Source: Bifidobacterium xylocopae (GTDB lineage: Bacteria > Actinomycetota > Actinomycetes > Actinomycetales > Bifidobacteriaceae). From it: a stretch of 64,000 bases of DNA. This document shows positions 8,733 through 17,172 of this stretch, one piece after another. Under the pieces are notes generated by a model. That model was not told the origin of the DNA, made no database searches, and saw nothing but the letters and a program-made list of their open reading frames with translations. Positions within the stretch are counted from its first letter, which is position 1; each line of letters begins with the position of its first letter. Location of the stretch: assembly GCF_003315615.1 (NCBI RefSeq), contig NZ_PDCH01000002.1:62001-126000 (forward strand). Reading direction: 5' to 3'. The position numbers and the translations under genes were made by a program.

Positions 8733-9213
8733 GCATGATCGGCCCCTCGATTGGCGGAAGACGGCCCCGCCCCTGGAATTCGATGACCAGCCGGACTTCC
8801 TGGCGTTCGTCCAGACCGTACTGGACGCCCATATGGCCGAGATGACCCGTCATGGCGGTTACGCCATCGAGAAGGGGGATGAGGGGCCACGTGTCCAGTC
8901 GGTCGTGGCGGCGATTTTCCTGGCGAGCTTCGGCCAGGCGCCCGCCGACCGCTTCATCGACATCTTCGAACAGGCCGCTGCGTTCGCCTACTATCTGGTG
9001 CGCGACCATCCCTTCGGTGACGGCAACAAGCGCACCGCCATCCGCATGGCCCTGGCCATGGTCGCCCTGCGCGGCGTGGCACTGGACATCGCCGACCCGC
9101 CGAACCCCTGGGAGAACGAACTCTACCAGTGGGTGGAGGGTCTGATTTCCGGCACGGTCAGCAAGGAGGCCCTGGCCGCCGACCTGCGCACCCGTGCCCG
9201 TCTGCAGGGCTGA
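8725..9213 (+). CDS. Doc-type Fic domain protein, probable toxin
   Basis: 162 aa. Carries HPFGDGNKR at residues 95-103. This is the Fic active-site loop in its Doc form: Lys replaces the second Gly of canonical HPFxxGNGR. Doc proteins phosphorylate EF-Tu and stop translation, whereas canonical Fic enzymes AMPylate. The catalytic His95, Asp99, Asn101, Lys102 and Arg103 are all present, so it should be active. The start ATG 8725 overlaps the Panacea gene. Unlike phage P1 doc, the partner is a Panacea protein and not a Phd-type antitoxin. Cellular target is inferred from the motif. Confidence 0.85.
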   Translation: MLEHDRPLDWRKTAPPLEFDDQPDFLAFVQTVLDAHMAEMTRHGGYAIEKGDEGPRVQSVVAAIFLASFGQAPADRFIDIFEQAAAFAYYLVRDHPFGDGNKRTAIRMALAMVALRGVALDIADPPNPWENELYQWVEGLISGTVSKEALAADLRTRARLQG

Positions 9214-9265
9214 GTGCGGCGTCGAATGGCGGCCAGGGCCGGGATGCAAACGCTGCGGTCCTAGC

Positions 9266-10099
9266 TCAATACTGCTCTTGCAGCATGTCGGACGGCCAGT
9301 TCTCGACCGATTCGGCCCGGTCCAGCCGCCGTACCCGGTCCAGCTCCGCTTCGTCGAGGGTGAAGTCGAAGATGTCGAGGTTCTCGCGGATATGGGCGGG
9401 ATTGGTGGAGCGCGGCAGGACGATGACGTCCTCCTGGGTCAGGAATCGCAGGACCACCTGGGCCACGGACTTGTGGTGGTGGTCGGCTATCGCCTGCAGG
9501 GCTGGCTCCTCGAGCACCCGGCTGCGGCCTTCCCCCAAGGGAGACCAGGATTCATGCAGGATGTGCCGGCCTTGCAGGAAGGGGTGCATCTTACGCTGCT
9601 GCCAGTAGACGCTGGTTTCGATCTGGTCGATCATCGGCGCCACGTCCGCCTGTTCGCACAGCTCCCCGATCTGGTCGCTATTGAAATTGCTGACGCCGAT
9701 GGCCCGGAGGAGCCCGGCCTGATAGGCCTCTTCCAGCGCCCGGTAAGTGCCGGCATGGTCGGAATTCGGCCAGTGCACCAGCATCAGGTCGAAGTGGTCC
9801 AGTCCCGCCCGCTCCAGGGAGCGTTCAATGCCTTCCCGGGTGGGCTTGTAGCCTTCCGTCATGGTCTTGGATGTGATGAACAGATCGGCGCGGTCGATTC
9901 CGCTGGCGGCGACGGCCTGCCCCACCTCCCGCTCGTTGCGGTAGAGCTGGGCGGTGTCGATGCTGCGATAGCCCATGGAGAGGGCCTGGCTTACGGCCTC
10001 CCGGGTATCCTTCGGGTCGATCCGGTAGGTGCCGAAACCAATGACCGGCATGCGCCTGCCATTGGGCAGTTCCGCGTAGTGCATGGCCTCGTGCGGCAT
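9266..10099 (-). CDS. Aldo/keto reductase
   Basis: 277 aa NADPH-dependent oxidoreductase with the AKR (beta/alpha)8 barrel. The catalytic tetrad is visible: Asp48 and Tyr53 (SIDTAQLY), Lys78 (FITSK) and His109 (LMLVHWP), plus the IGVSNF signature. It resembles the 2,5-diketo-gluconate/methylglyoxal reductase group; the substrate is unknown. Its start overlaps the stop of the upstream glycerol dehydrogenase by one base (TGATG), so the two are co-translated. ATG at residue 6 is an alternative start. Together the pair suggests interconversion of small carbonyls, glycerol and dihydroxyacetone. Confidence 0.93.
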   Translation of the reverse strand: MPHEAMHYAELPNGRRMPVIGFGTYRIDPKDTREAVSQALSMGYRSIDTAQLYRNEREVGQAVAASGIDRADLFITSKTMTEGYKPTREGIERSLERAGLDHFDLMLVHWPNSDHAGTYRALEEAYQAGLLRAIGVSNFNSDQIGELCEQADVAPMIDQIETSVYWQQRKMHPFLQGRHILHESWSPLGEGRSRVLEEPALQAIADHHHKSVAQVVLRFLTQEDVIVLPRSTNPAHIRENLDIFDFTLDEAELDRVRRLDRAESVENWPSDMLQEQY

Positions 10100-11184
10100 C
10101 AGAATGCGCGGCCCAGCTCGTCGGCGGCGCGCATGGCGTGCGCCACGTCGACCGGGGTGACTTCGAAGGGCATGTTCCCCATGGTCTCATCAGGGCCGCA
10201 GGCATGCTCGCCCACCTTGAGCAGGTCCTCGTCGGTGGCTTCGGCGATGCCGATCTGGGCCAGGGACGTGGGCAGGCCCACCTGGCGGAAGTATGCGTAT
10301 ACCTCTTCCATCTCCTCCAAGGAGCGGTCCTCCAGCACCAGCTGGGCCAACGTGCCGTAGGCCACCTTCTCGCCGTGCAGCATCTTGTGGGTGCCTTCAA
10401 GGGCGGTCATGCCGTCGTGGATGGAGTGGGCGGCCGCCAGGCCGCTGGATTCGAATCCCAGTCCCGACAGGAGGGTGTTGGCCTCGATGATGTTTTCCAG
10501 GGCCGGTGTCCGTACGCCTGCCTTGACGGAGGCGATGGCCTTGACGCTGTCCTCCAGCAGGGTGTCGTGGCAGAGCTCGGCCAGGGCGAAGGCGGCGTTG
10601 GTGGCGTGCCCGCCCGTCATGGTGATGGCCGAGGACTGCACGCAGGCCGCGGCCTCATAGTATGTGGCGAACGCGTCTCCGAGCCCGGCGATCAGGAAGC
10701 GTACGGGTGCCTTGGCGATGATGTCCGTGTCCATGATGACCGCGTTGGGGTTGGCGGGAAGGTTCAGGTAGCGGTCGAAGACACCCTCCGGCGTATAGAG
10801 CACGGACAGGCGTGAGCATGGGGCGTCCGATGAGGCAGCGGTCGGCACGATGATGACGGGCAGTTTGGCATAGTATGCGACAGCCTTGGCTGTGTCGAGG
10901 GTCTTGCCGCCGCCGATGCCGATCACGGCGTCGGCGTCCCCCAGATGCCCGCGGTGGTGGTCGATCTCCTGCATGGAGCATTCGCCGCCGAAGACCATCA
11001 GCTCGTAGGGCACATGGTCATGGTCGAAGGATGAAACGATCCGGTCGTGGTAGAGCTTGTCGATCGTAGGATCGACGATGACATGGGCGCCCCTGGAGCC
11101 GATGGCCGCGTACTCCTTGGCCAACTGGCCCATGGCGCCTTCCTGCTGGATGTAGGTCCCCGGTGAGCACAGAACTTTACGCAT
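10099..11184 (-). CDS. gldA: Glycerol dehydrogenase-like iron/zinc alcohol dehydrogenase
   Basis: 361 aa. NAD-linked oxidation of glycerol to dihydroxyacetone is the usual family reaction. The nucleotide-binding GIGGGKTLDTAKAVAY and the metal-ligand region with AHSIHDGM and TLEGTHKMLHGE-type histidines are seen. The length is typical. The start at 11184 (MRKVLCSPG) follows AGGA about ten bases upstream; the frame remains open 29 codons further without family similarity. It is first in a two-gene unit with the aldo/keto reductase. Confidence 0.9.
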   Translation of the reverse strand: MRKVLCSPGTYIQQEGAMGQLAKEYAAIGSRGAHVIVDPTIDKLYHDRIVSSFDHDHVPYELMVFGGECSMQEIDHHRGHLGDADAVIGIGGGKTLDTAKAVAYYAKLPVIIVPTAASSDAPCSRLSVLYTPEGVFDRYLNLPANPNAVIMDTDIIAKAPVRFLIAGLGDAFATYYEAAACVQSSAITMTGGHATNAAFALAELCHDTLLEDSVKAIASVKAGVRTPALENIIEANTLLSGLGFESSGLAAAHSIHDGMTALEGTHKMLHGEKVAYGTLAQLVLEDRSLEEMEEVYAYFRQVGLPTSLAQIGIAEATDEDLLKVGEHACGPDETMGNMPFEVTPVDVAHAMRAADELGRAF

Positions 11185-11391
11185 ATGGAATGCCTTTCCT
11201 CGTATGGTCCGCGGCTTCCGCATCCTTGGGCGCCGCAGCAGGTGGGCCCATCCCTCGGACCCTGCCCTCATTGTATCGGTTCACTCATGCTGCTTCCGCG
11301 CGTTTCCATGGGTCCGGCGGAGTCCGTATGCCGGTTGGGTGCGCTGGTTGCAACCGGGGCACGCGGGTGCGTCTCGATTTAGACTGTAGGC

Positions 11392-12030
11392 ATGAGCGAG
11401 TTGGACGGGGCGAACGGCGTGGAGAACGTGATCTTCGGTTTCGGCGGGGTATTGGTGGACTGGGAGCCACGGTCGGCGCTGGAGGGGTTGTATCCGGCCG
11501 GTGTCATAGACATGGTGCTCGACCGGGGTGACAAGTGGGGGTTCTGGCGGTTCAACGAGCTAGCCGATGCCGGATGGAGCCAGGAGCGGATCCTGGCCGA
11601 CTATGAGAGCGACCACGGTCCTGCGGTGGCCTGGGTCCTGCGCACCTACTTTGAGCATATCGACCGTTCCCTGAAAGCCATGATCCCCGGCATGGGGCAT
11701 CTGCTTGATGACCTGGCCGGGCAGGGGGCGCACACGTGGGGGCTGGCCAACGCGTCCCGGTCCATGGTCGATGCCGCCTTCGGCAAGTTCGCCCCCATGC
11801 GTCGGCTGGAGGGCATCGTGGTATCGGCCGAGGAGGGACTGCGCAAGCCGGACCCGCTGATCTACCAGGTCTTGCTCCGCCGCTGGCGGTTGGAGGCCGG
11901 GAGGTCCGTGTTCGTGGACGATAGGCGGGAAAACGTGGACGTGGCGCAGCGGCTGGGTATGCGCGGGTTGCTGTTTACCGATGCCCGGCAACTGCGGGAG
12001 GACCTGCGGGGGCTTGGCCTGCGCCTGTAG
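11392..12030 (+). CDS. HAD-superfamily hydrolase-like protein lacking the nucleophile Asp
   Basis: 212 aa with the HAD layout of YihX-type phosphatases: motif I region NVIFGFGGVLVDW, motif II LANAS (residues ~118-122), motif III Lys in GLRKPDPL, and motif IV VFVDDRRENV. In family members motif I reads FDFGGV or FDLGNV, and that first Asp is the phosphorylated nucleophile. Here residue 16 is Gly, codon GGT at 11437-11439, one base from GAT. The other motifs are intact. It is therefore either a non-phosphatase derivative or recently inactivated. A -10 box TAGACT at 11380-11385 lies six bases before the ATG, so the mRNA is probably leaderless. It converges on the response regulator gene. Confidence 0.85.
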   Translation: MSELDGANGVENVIFGFGGVLVDWEPRSALEGLYPAGVIDMVLDRGDKWGFWRFNELADAGWSQERILADYESDHGPAVAWVLRTYFEHIDRSLKAMIPGMGHLLDDLAGQGAHTWGLANASRSMVDAAFGKFAPMRRLEGIVVSAEEGLRKPDPLIYQVLLRRWRLEAGRSVFVDDRRENVDVAQRLGMRGLLFTDARQLREDLRGLGLRL

Positions 12031-12105
12031 CGGGCATATGCTGCGGCGGTTGCGACGGTGATCCGTACGGTGCCTCGATCGTGTGTCGTCCACCCGTGAG
12101 TCAGC

Positions 12106-12843
12106 CTATACGATGCGGCGGTCGGCCGCCCACCGCGTCAGTTCCGAACGGTTGGACAGCTGGAGCTTGCGCAATACCGAAGAGACATGGGTCTCGACTG
12201 TCTTGATTGAGATGAAAAGTTCACCGGCCACCTCACGGTAGGTATAGCCGCGGGCGATCAGGCGCATGACCTCCTGCTCCCGGGATGATAGCCGGTCCAG
12301 CTCGTCGTCGTGGACGGGTCCGTCTTCGCCGCCGCCCTCCTGGAAGGCCGAGAGGACGAAACCGGCCAGCTTGGGCGAGAAGACCGCGTAGCCCTCATGC
12401 ACCTGGCGGATGGAGGAGACCAGATCGGCCGCGGAGATGGTCTTCGTCACATAGCCTTGCGCGCCCGCCCGGATGACGGATCCCACATCGCGTGGGGAGT
12501 CCGAGACCGACAGGGCCAGGAATACGGACTGGGGGGCCAAGGCCTGCGACCGGGCCAGGATCTCGGCGCCTCCGCCCCCTTGGCCGCCGGGCACATGCAC
12601 GTCCAACAGGACCACATCCGGCTGCGTACGGTCGATCATGGCCACTGACCCGTCCACGTCCGCCGCCTGCCCGACGATGGCGAAATGGGGCTGCAGGGTG
12701 GCGATGACGCCTGCGCGGAACATCTCATGGTCATCCACCACCCCGATGCGGATGGGGGAGGGGTTCACGTCCTCCGCCGCCGGCTGCTTGGCGGTTGTTG
12801 CCGGCCTTGGCTCCCCGTCCCGTCGTGTGTGTTGCATGCTCAT
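12106..12843 (-). CDS. NarL/LuxR-family response regulator
   Basis: 245 aa. A ~30-residue disordered N-terminus precedes the receiver domain: acidic VVDDHEMF, phospho-acceptor Asp in VVLLDVHVPG, Lys in GYVTKTIS. A C-terminal LuxR helix-turn-helix follows (LSSREQEVMRLIARGYTYREVAGELFISIKTVETHVSSVLRKL). The start overlaps the stop of the PspC kinase gene as ATGA (12840-12843), so the pair is co-translated and the kinase is its partner. It probably controls envelope-stress genes, including the divergent PspC gene; that target is inferred from position. Confidence 0.95.
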   Translation of the reverse strand: MSMQHTRRDGEPRPATTAKQPAAEDVNPSPIRIGVVDDHEMFRAGVIATLQPHFAIVGQAADVDGSVAMIDRTQPDVVLLDVHVPGGQGGGGAEILARSQALAPQSVFLALSVSDSPRDVGSVIRAGAQGYVTKTISAADLVSSIRQVHEGYAVFSPKLAGFVLSAFQEGGGEDGPVHDDELDRLSSREQEVMRLIARGYTYREVAGELFISIKTVETHVSSVLRKLQLSNRSELTRWAADRRIV

Positions 12844-14387
12844 TTCGTTTTCGTGCCCCTCCCTGCCGTCTGGCCGTCCTGGGCGCGTTTGCGCTGGCCT
12901 TTCTGAGAGGATTGCATGGCGTTACCCTGGTCGCTGGTCGCGGATATGGGCATGTGCATGCGTACCTCGGTGCCCCATCGGGGGCGGGAGACGATTTCCA
13001 CTGTACCGCCACGACGTTCGATGCGTCCGATGATCGACTGGCGGATGCCCAGCCGGTCGGGTGGGATGGACTCGGGATCAAAGCCGTCTCCATGGTCACG
13101 CACGAAGACCTCCACCTTGCCCTTGCCTGTCTCGCAGTATGCTGAAATGGGTTCACCGCCATGGGTCACCGCATTGACCAGGGCCTGCCGGGTGGCATTC
13201 AGAAGTGCGTCGGTCTGTGCGGAAGGTAAGGCGTCACCGACGGTGACCACATCAATCGGTTTGCCGTGGGCATCCTCGACTTCAGCCGCAATCTCCTTCA
13301 AACCGGAACTGACCGACCGTTCCGTGGGTGCGCGCTCCTGATAGAGCCAGTTGCGCAGGTCCCGTTCCTGGCCGCGCGCCAGGGTGAACACGGTCTGGGG
13401 ATCGTCGGCGTTCAGTTGGATAAGCGCCAGCGTCTGCAGGACCCCGTCGTGAAGGTGGGCCGCCATGTCGGCGCGCTCCTCCTGGCGCTCCTTGCCGGCT
13501 TGCTCAGAGCTTAGCCTCAGCAGGAGGGCGTGGGCCCAGGGTGTCAGCATCACGGCCACCGCTGCCAGGACGGCCAAGGCCAGAGCCATCATCTGCCAGG
13601 CCTCCCGGGAGGGGAATGTGGGGAAGACGTAGGAAGCCAGGGCCGCAAGGATCAGCCCCGCAGCCAGGGCCAGGGTCGAGGCATGACGGGCGCCGTCGTC
13701 GAAGCGCAGCCAGGCCACCGCCAGACCCGCACCCAGCAATATGGCCGGCGCTATCAGGTGGCTAGGCAACCCCCGCGCCATCAGGATGAGCGCGATTGTA
13801 AGGAGGAGGGAGCCGGCGGCGATGAGCAGCGCCGGTTTGGAGGCCGAGCGGAACACGTCGGTCAGGTCTTCAGCCCCGAACGCAGGGCCAGGCACCCCGG
13901 CTTCGCCATCGTCGGTGACCGGCGCGTTCCCACGGGCCAGGGGCTGACGGCCACCGGGGGACATTGCGGCCTGGACGGCGGCCATGGGATCGCCTGCGGG
14001 GACGGAGATCCACAGCAGGACATACGCAATCGCACCGATGCCGAATGCAGGCAGGAGGGCCAGCATGAGCAGCCGGATCCAGGTCACCCTGATCCCCAGG
14101 TGGAGGCTGATGCCCCTGCAGACCCCGCAAAGGACCCGACCGTGGCGGGGTCGCATCAGAGGCAGTCGGGCCGGCAGGAGGGGAGGCGGCACCGGCGGTT
14201 GCGGTGACTCATCGCCGGCGGGGGCAGGTGCATAGGCATACCCGGGGCCGAAGGCGTCGCCGGTGTCGGGCGCGTACCAGTGGCCATCAGCGGCTGTGGT
14301 ACGGCCCGTGGGTGGTCCGCAACCAGCGGGCATGACGGGCGAAGGCCGCCGGGGCCGTTGACGGCGGTCCTTGCGTGAGGGGAACAT
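12840..14387 (-). CDS. PspC-domain sensor histidine kinase (HisKA_3 type)
   Basis: 515 aa. Cytosolic N-terminus of ~75 residues, PspC domain (HGRVLCGVCRGISLHLG, then a membrane segment ending LLWISVP), four to five further membrane segments, then a dimerisation/phosphoacceptor helix with the His in MAAHLHDGVLQTLALIQ and a HATPase domain ending DHGDGFDPES..GGTVEIVSRPRWGTEV. All kinase residues expected for this group are present. It forms a two-gene unit with the response regulator. The upstream AATAAT lies six bases before the ATG (possible leaderless start). It is divergent from a second PspC gene, with an inverted repeat between them. Confidence 0.93.
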   Translation of the reverse strand: MFPSRKDRRQRPRRPSPVMPAGCGPPTGRTTAADGHWYAPDTGDAFGPGYAYAPAPAGDESPQPPVPPPLLPARLPLMRPRHGRVLCGVCRGISLHLGIRVTWIRLLMLALLPAFGIGAIAYVLLWISVPAGDPMAAVQAAMSPGGRQPLARGNAPVTDDGEAGVPGPAFGAEDLTDVFRSASKPALLIAAGSLLLTIALILMARGLPSHLIAPAILLGAGLAVAWLRFDDGARHASTLALAAGLILAALASYVFPTFPSREAWQMMALALAVLAAVAVMLTPWAHALLLRLSSEQAGKERQEERADMAAHLHDGVLQTLALIQLNADDPQTVFTLARGQERDLRNWLYQERAPTERSVSSGLKEIAAEVEDAHGKPIDVVTVGDALPSAQTDALLNATRQALVNAVTHGGEPISAYCETGKGKVEVFVRDHGDGFDPESIPPDRLGIRQSIIGRIERRGGTVEIVSRPRWGTEVRMHMPISATSDQGNAMQSSQKGQRKRAQDGQTAGRGTKTK

Positions 14388-14409
14388 ACTGTCATTATTG
14401 CCTATCGTG

Positions 14410-14447
14410 CGCCCCTGAAGTGCTCTGAGGGCCGAAAATCAGGGGCG
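14410..14447. promoter_or_regulatory. Inverted repeat in divergent PspC promoter region
   Basis: CGCCCCTGA at 14410-14418 and TCAGGGGCG at 14439-14447, a perfect 9-base inverted repeat with a 20-base spacer. It sits midway in the 113-base gap between the divergent PspC kinase and PspC membrane-protein genes. A shared operator for the response regulator is plausible but inferred. Confidence 0.4.
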
Positions 14448-14500
14448 AATCAGGGTGTTCCCGGATAGGACGGCCGCCTTGTGGCTGCTGTAATGGTGGC

Positions 14501-16438
14501 ATGAACGATTTCAATCAGCGGGCGGACCCCTACCAAGGTCCGGCAAGCCAGGGCGCTCCTGGTCGGTCGTATGGACAGGGGGGGCAGGCCGGTCCGTTCC
14601 CGGATCACGACCAGGACCCGAACATGGGTGGGGGTTACGGTCCGCCCTACGGTCCCCGTCGTCCTGTGGGAGGCCGGACCATGGACCGCTTCTTCCGCTG
14701 GGTGCGAGGGTCGTACCTGCGGCGGTCGGATAATCGCTGGGTTGGTGGCATCTGCGCGGGAATAGCCGAACGCCTGGGCTGGTCGACGGCCCTGGTCAGG
14801 GTCATCATGTTCGTGGCCGGGCTGTCCTTCGGTGCCGGCCTGGCCTTCTACGGCTTCGCCTGGTTCATCCTGCCGGACAAGCGCAACACCATCATCGCCG
14901 AGGATCTGCTGGCCGGAAGCTGGCGGGGTGCGATGGTGGGGATCATCCTGTTTTGGCTGCTTTCGATAGGTTCCGGTGCCATCGTGGTCTCGCCGTTCAT
15001 CGGGGCCGTGCTCGTGTGGGCCTTCCTGGCCTGGAGCGGGGAGCAGGCCCGCCGCTACGGCTGGGGCTACGGCCAGGTGGCGTCGGGTGGTGGCCCGGGC
15101 CCTTTCGCTGATGCCGGTGGACCGGGTACGGCACCCGCCGGACCGGCATACACCGCCCAGGGTGCGGTCCCGCCCTCCGACGGTCAGGGATGGAGTGGAC
15201 CGGCCCCCGGACCGGTCCATGGTCAGGCGAAGGACGGGACGGCCGGTTCCCCGGCTGATTCCGCCCCTGATGCCTCCGGTCCCCGGCCGGGCGGTCCCGT
15301 TCCGTCCGACGATTCACAGGCCGATGCATCCGGGTGGTCGCCTGGCCGGGCCTCGTCGACCCCCGCTTCAGCGCAAGGGACTGGAGCGCGGCCTGGGGCC
15401 GCTTGGCAGCCCGACCCCTATCGGTCATATGGTCCGCATGGGTCTTATGGCGCCGGTCCTGGCCCAACCGCCTATGTGGCTCCGATGCCTCCCCCGTCGC
15501 CGGCCCGGCCCCGTGTGCGTCGGATGCGTCGTAAGCCCGCCGGGCCCGTCGTCGTCCTGGTCGCCCTGGGTGTCATGCTCCTGAGTGGACTGGCGGTCTG
15601 GGGGCTGAAGGACCATCCGGATCGGATGATATCCTCCTCCACCTTGCGGGCCGGCTTGATCTGGGCTGGTTGTCTGGCTCTTGCAATGGGGGTCCTGTTG
15701 GTCGTCCTCGGTGCTATGGGCCGGCGTTCAGGGGGGCTGATCCCGGTGGCCGCCCTCACCATGCTGGCCGTGGTGGGCGTAGGAGCGGTCGCGGTCGGAT
15801 CAAGCGTCAACCGCAACGGCTTGCGCCATGAGCTCCAAGGGTATGAGACGGTTAATCTGGGTGCGCATGAGCATCTGGAACTGGATGCGGCACCCCGGCA
15901 GATGAACCGCTACCACCGGGGCGTCTTCCTGGTCGGAGACCGCTCGGCCCCGGCCACAGTGACCGTCGATCTGAGTGATTATGAAGAGAACAACGGCTGG
16001 CACCGGGTCCTGATGGACGACGATTCCAGACAGGATTCCGGCTGTCCCACAGGCTCCTTGCGGCTCGCTTCCTCCGCTGCGGATGTGGAGCTGATACTGC
16101 CCAAGGGCTGCTCATATGCGCTGGTCAGGCAGGAGGTCGTGAACGATCTGCCTACCGGCGGCGGGCATGAGGACGACTTCCGCGACTGGATCGACCATCG
16201 TGTGCGTCTCGGTCTGGGGCGGGACTATGACGGCGATGACGGCGGCGGCGTGGATGGGCACCAGGGGCATGTATCCAATCCCGAACTTGATGTGAGGTTC
16301 ACCTACGCCTCCGGTTCCGATCTGAGCGTGCGCAGGGAGGGGGAGGCCACCCTGCCCCGGAGTGGGGGAAGCCAGCCCAAGGATGGCTTCGGCAGGCATC
16401 ACAGCCATGACAGGGAGGATGAGGACGATGACGATTGA
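14501..16438 (+). CDS. PspC-domain multi-pass membrane protein
   Basis: 645 aa. Gly/Pro-rich N-terminus (1-60), PspC domain (about 65-128: DNRWVGGICAGIAERLGWST, ending GFAWFILPDKRN), two more membrane segments, a long Pro/Gly/Ala-rich linker (about 185-340), three membrane segments, and a ~200-residue C-terminal domain ending in an acidic tail DREDEDDDD. The architecture is that of actinobacterial envelope-stress sensors or effectors paired with PspC kinases. TGTAAT six bases before the ATG suggests a leaderless mRNA. The stop overlaps the next gene. Confidence 0.85.
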   Translation: MNDFNQRADPYQGPASQGAPGRSYGQGGQAGPFPDHDQDPNMGGGYGPPYGPRRPVGGRTMDRFFRWVRGSYLRRSDNRWVGGICAGIAERLGWSTALVRVIMFVAGLSFGAGLAFYGFAWFILPDKRNTIIAEDLLAGSWRGAMVGIILFWLLSIGSGAIVVSPFIGAVLVWAFLAWSGEQARRYGWGYGQVASGGGPGPFADAGGPGTAPAGPAYTAQGAVPPSDGQGWSGPAPGPVHGQAKDGTAGSPADSAPDASGPRPGGPVPSDDSQADASGWSPGRASSTPASAQGTGARPGAAWQPDPYRSYGPHGSYGAGPGPTAYVAPMPPPSPARPRVRRMRRKPAGPVVVLVALGVMLLSGLAVWGLKDHPDRMISSSTLRAGLIWAGCLALAMGVLLVVLGAMGRRSGGLIPVAALTMLAVVGVGAVAVGSSVNRNGLRHELQGYETVNLGAHEHLELDAAPRQMNRYHRGVFLVGDRSAPATVTVDLSDYEENNGWHRVLMDDDSRQDSGCPTGSLRLASSAADVELILPKGCSYALVRQEVVNDLPTGGGHEDDFRDWIDHRVRLGLGRDYDGDDGGGVDGHQGHVSNPELDVRFTYASGSDLSVRREGEATLPRSGGSQPKDGFGRHHSHDREDEDDDD

Positions 16439-17093
16439 GCGGAACGACGCGTTGACCAGTCATGACGGTGATCAGAGTGAGGGCGCTCCTACCGAGGAGA
16501 TGGGGGCCCTTGACGGATCGGCCCGACACCGCGACGGGTCGGTGGACCCGAAGGGGCGGGAGGCCGGGGATATGCATGAGCCGCTGGGACCGTGCCAAGG
16601 GGCGTCTTCCCCGGCGAGGCGGTCTTCGGAGGCGGCGGGCGGACCATCCATGACGGACGATGAAACCTTCGGTGAAGGCCCGGGGCGCACAGCCACAGCG
16701 GGGGCAATCCCCGCGGCCGAGGCGCCGACGGAAGGGGGCAGACCGGGGGGACCGCCTCAGGACCACCGGACGGGTTGGCGGTCAGGGTCGGCCGGAGGCC
16801 CACCGACCTATGTCTCCACACCGCCGCCATATGAGGCGGCCTACTTCCGGCAGCCGGTCCAATTGGTGCGTCCCAGCGGCCCGAATGCGCCGACCATCAT
16901 CTTCGGCCTCTTCCTGGCCGTCATCGGCCTGGCCAGCCTGCTGGCTGGGATATTCTTCGGCTGGTTCGATTTCGATGCCGGTCTGTTCGCCACGGTCTGC
17001 TGCGGTGTGCTGGGCGCTTTTCTCCTGCTGGCGGGTTTGGTCTGGGGTCTGGTCTCGTGGATGAACAAGCACGGCCGTGGTTCGCGACAGTGA
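16428..17093 (+). CDS. Small membrane protein with long polar N-terminus, partner of PspC protein
   Basis: 221 aa. About 150 residues of disordered, Gly/Asp/Pro-rich sequence are followed by two membrane segments (TIIFGLFLAVIGLASLLAGIFFG and a second at LLAGLVWGLVSW) and a short basic tail. No known domain is recognised. ATG 16428 is preferred because GAGGATGAGGA precedes it; it overlaps the PspC gene by 11 bases, so the two are coupled. It likely acts with the PspC protein in the membrane, by context only. Confidence 0.65.
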   Translation: MTIERNDALTSHDGDQSEGAPTEEMGALDGSARHRDGSVDPKGREAGDMHEPLGPCQGASSPARRSSEAAGGPSMTDDETFGEGPGRTATAGAIPAAEAPTEGGRPGGPPQDHRTGWRSGSAGGPPTYVSTPPPYEAAYFRQPVQLVRPSGPNAPTIIFGLFLAVIGLASLLAGIFFGWFDFDAGLFATVCCGVLGAFLLLAGLVWGLVSWMNKHGRGSRQ

Positions 17094-17172
17094 ACAGGTG
17101 GACCGGTGGGTTCGGATGCGTCGCGGGCCCCGACGAAGCGTGATGTGCGTTCCTGGTGCCCAACGGCCCGGT

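Noticed and set aside
9194-10360. Long open frame opposite the aldo/keto reductase and glycerol dehydrogenase
   Set aside because: Codon pattern mirrors the real genes on the other strand; no recognisable protein.
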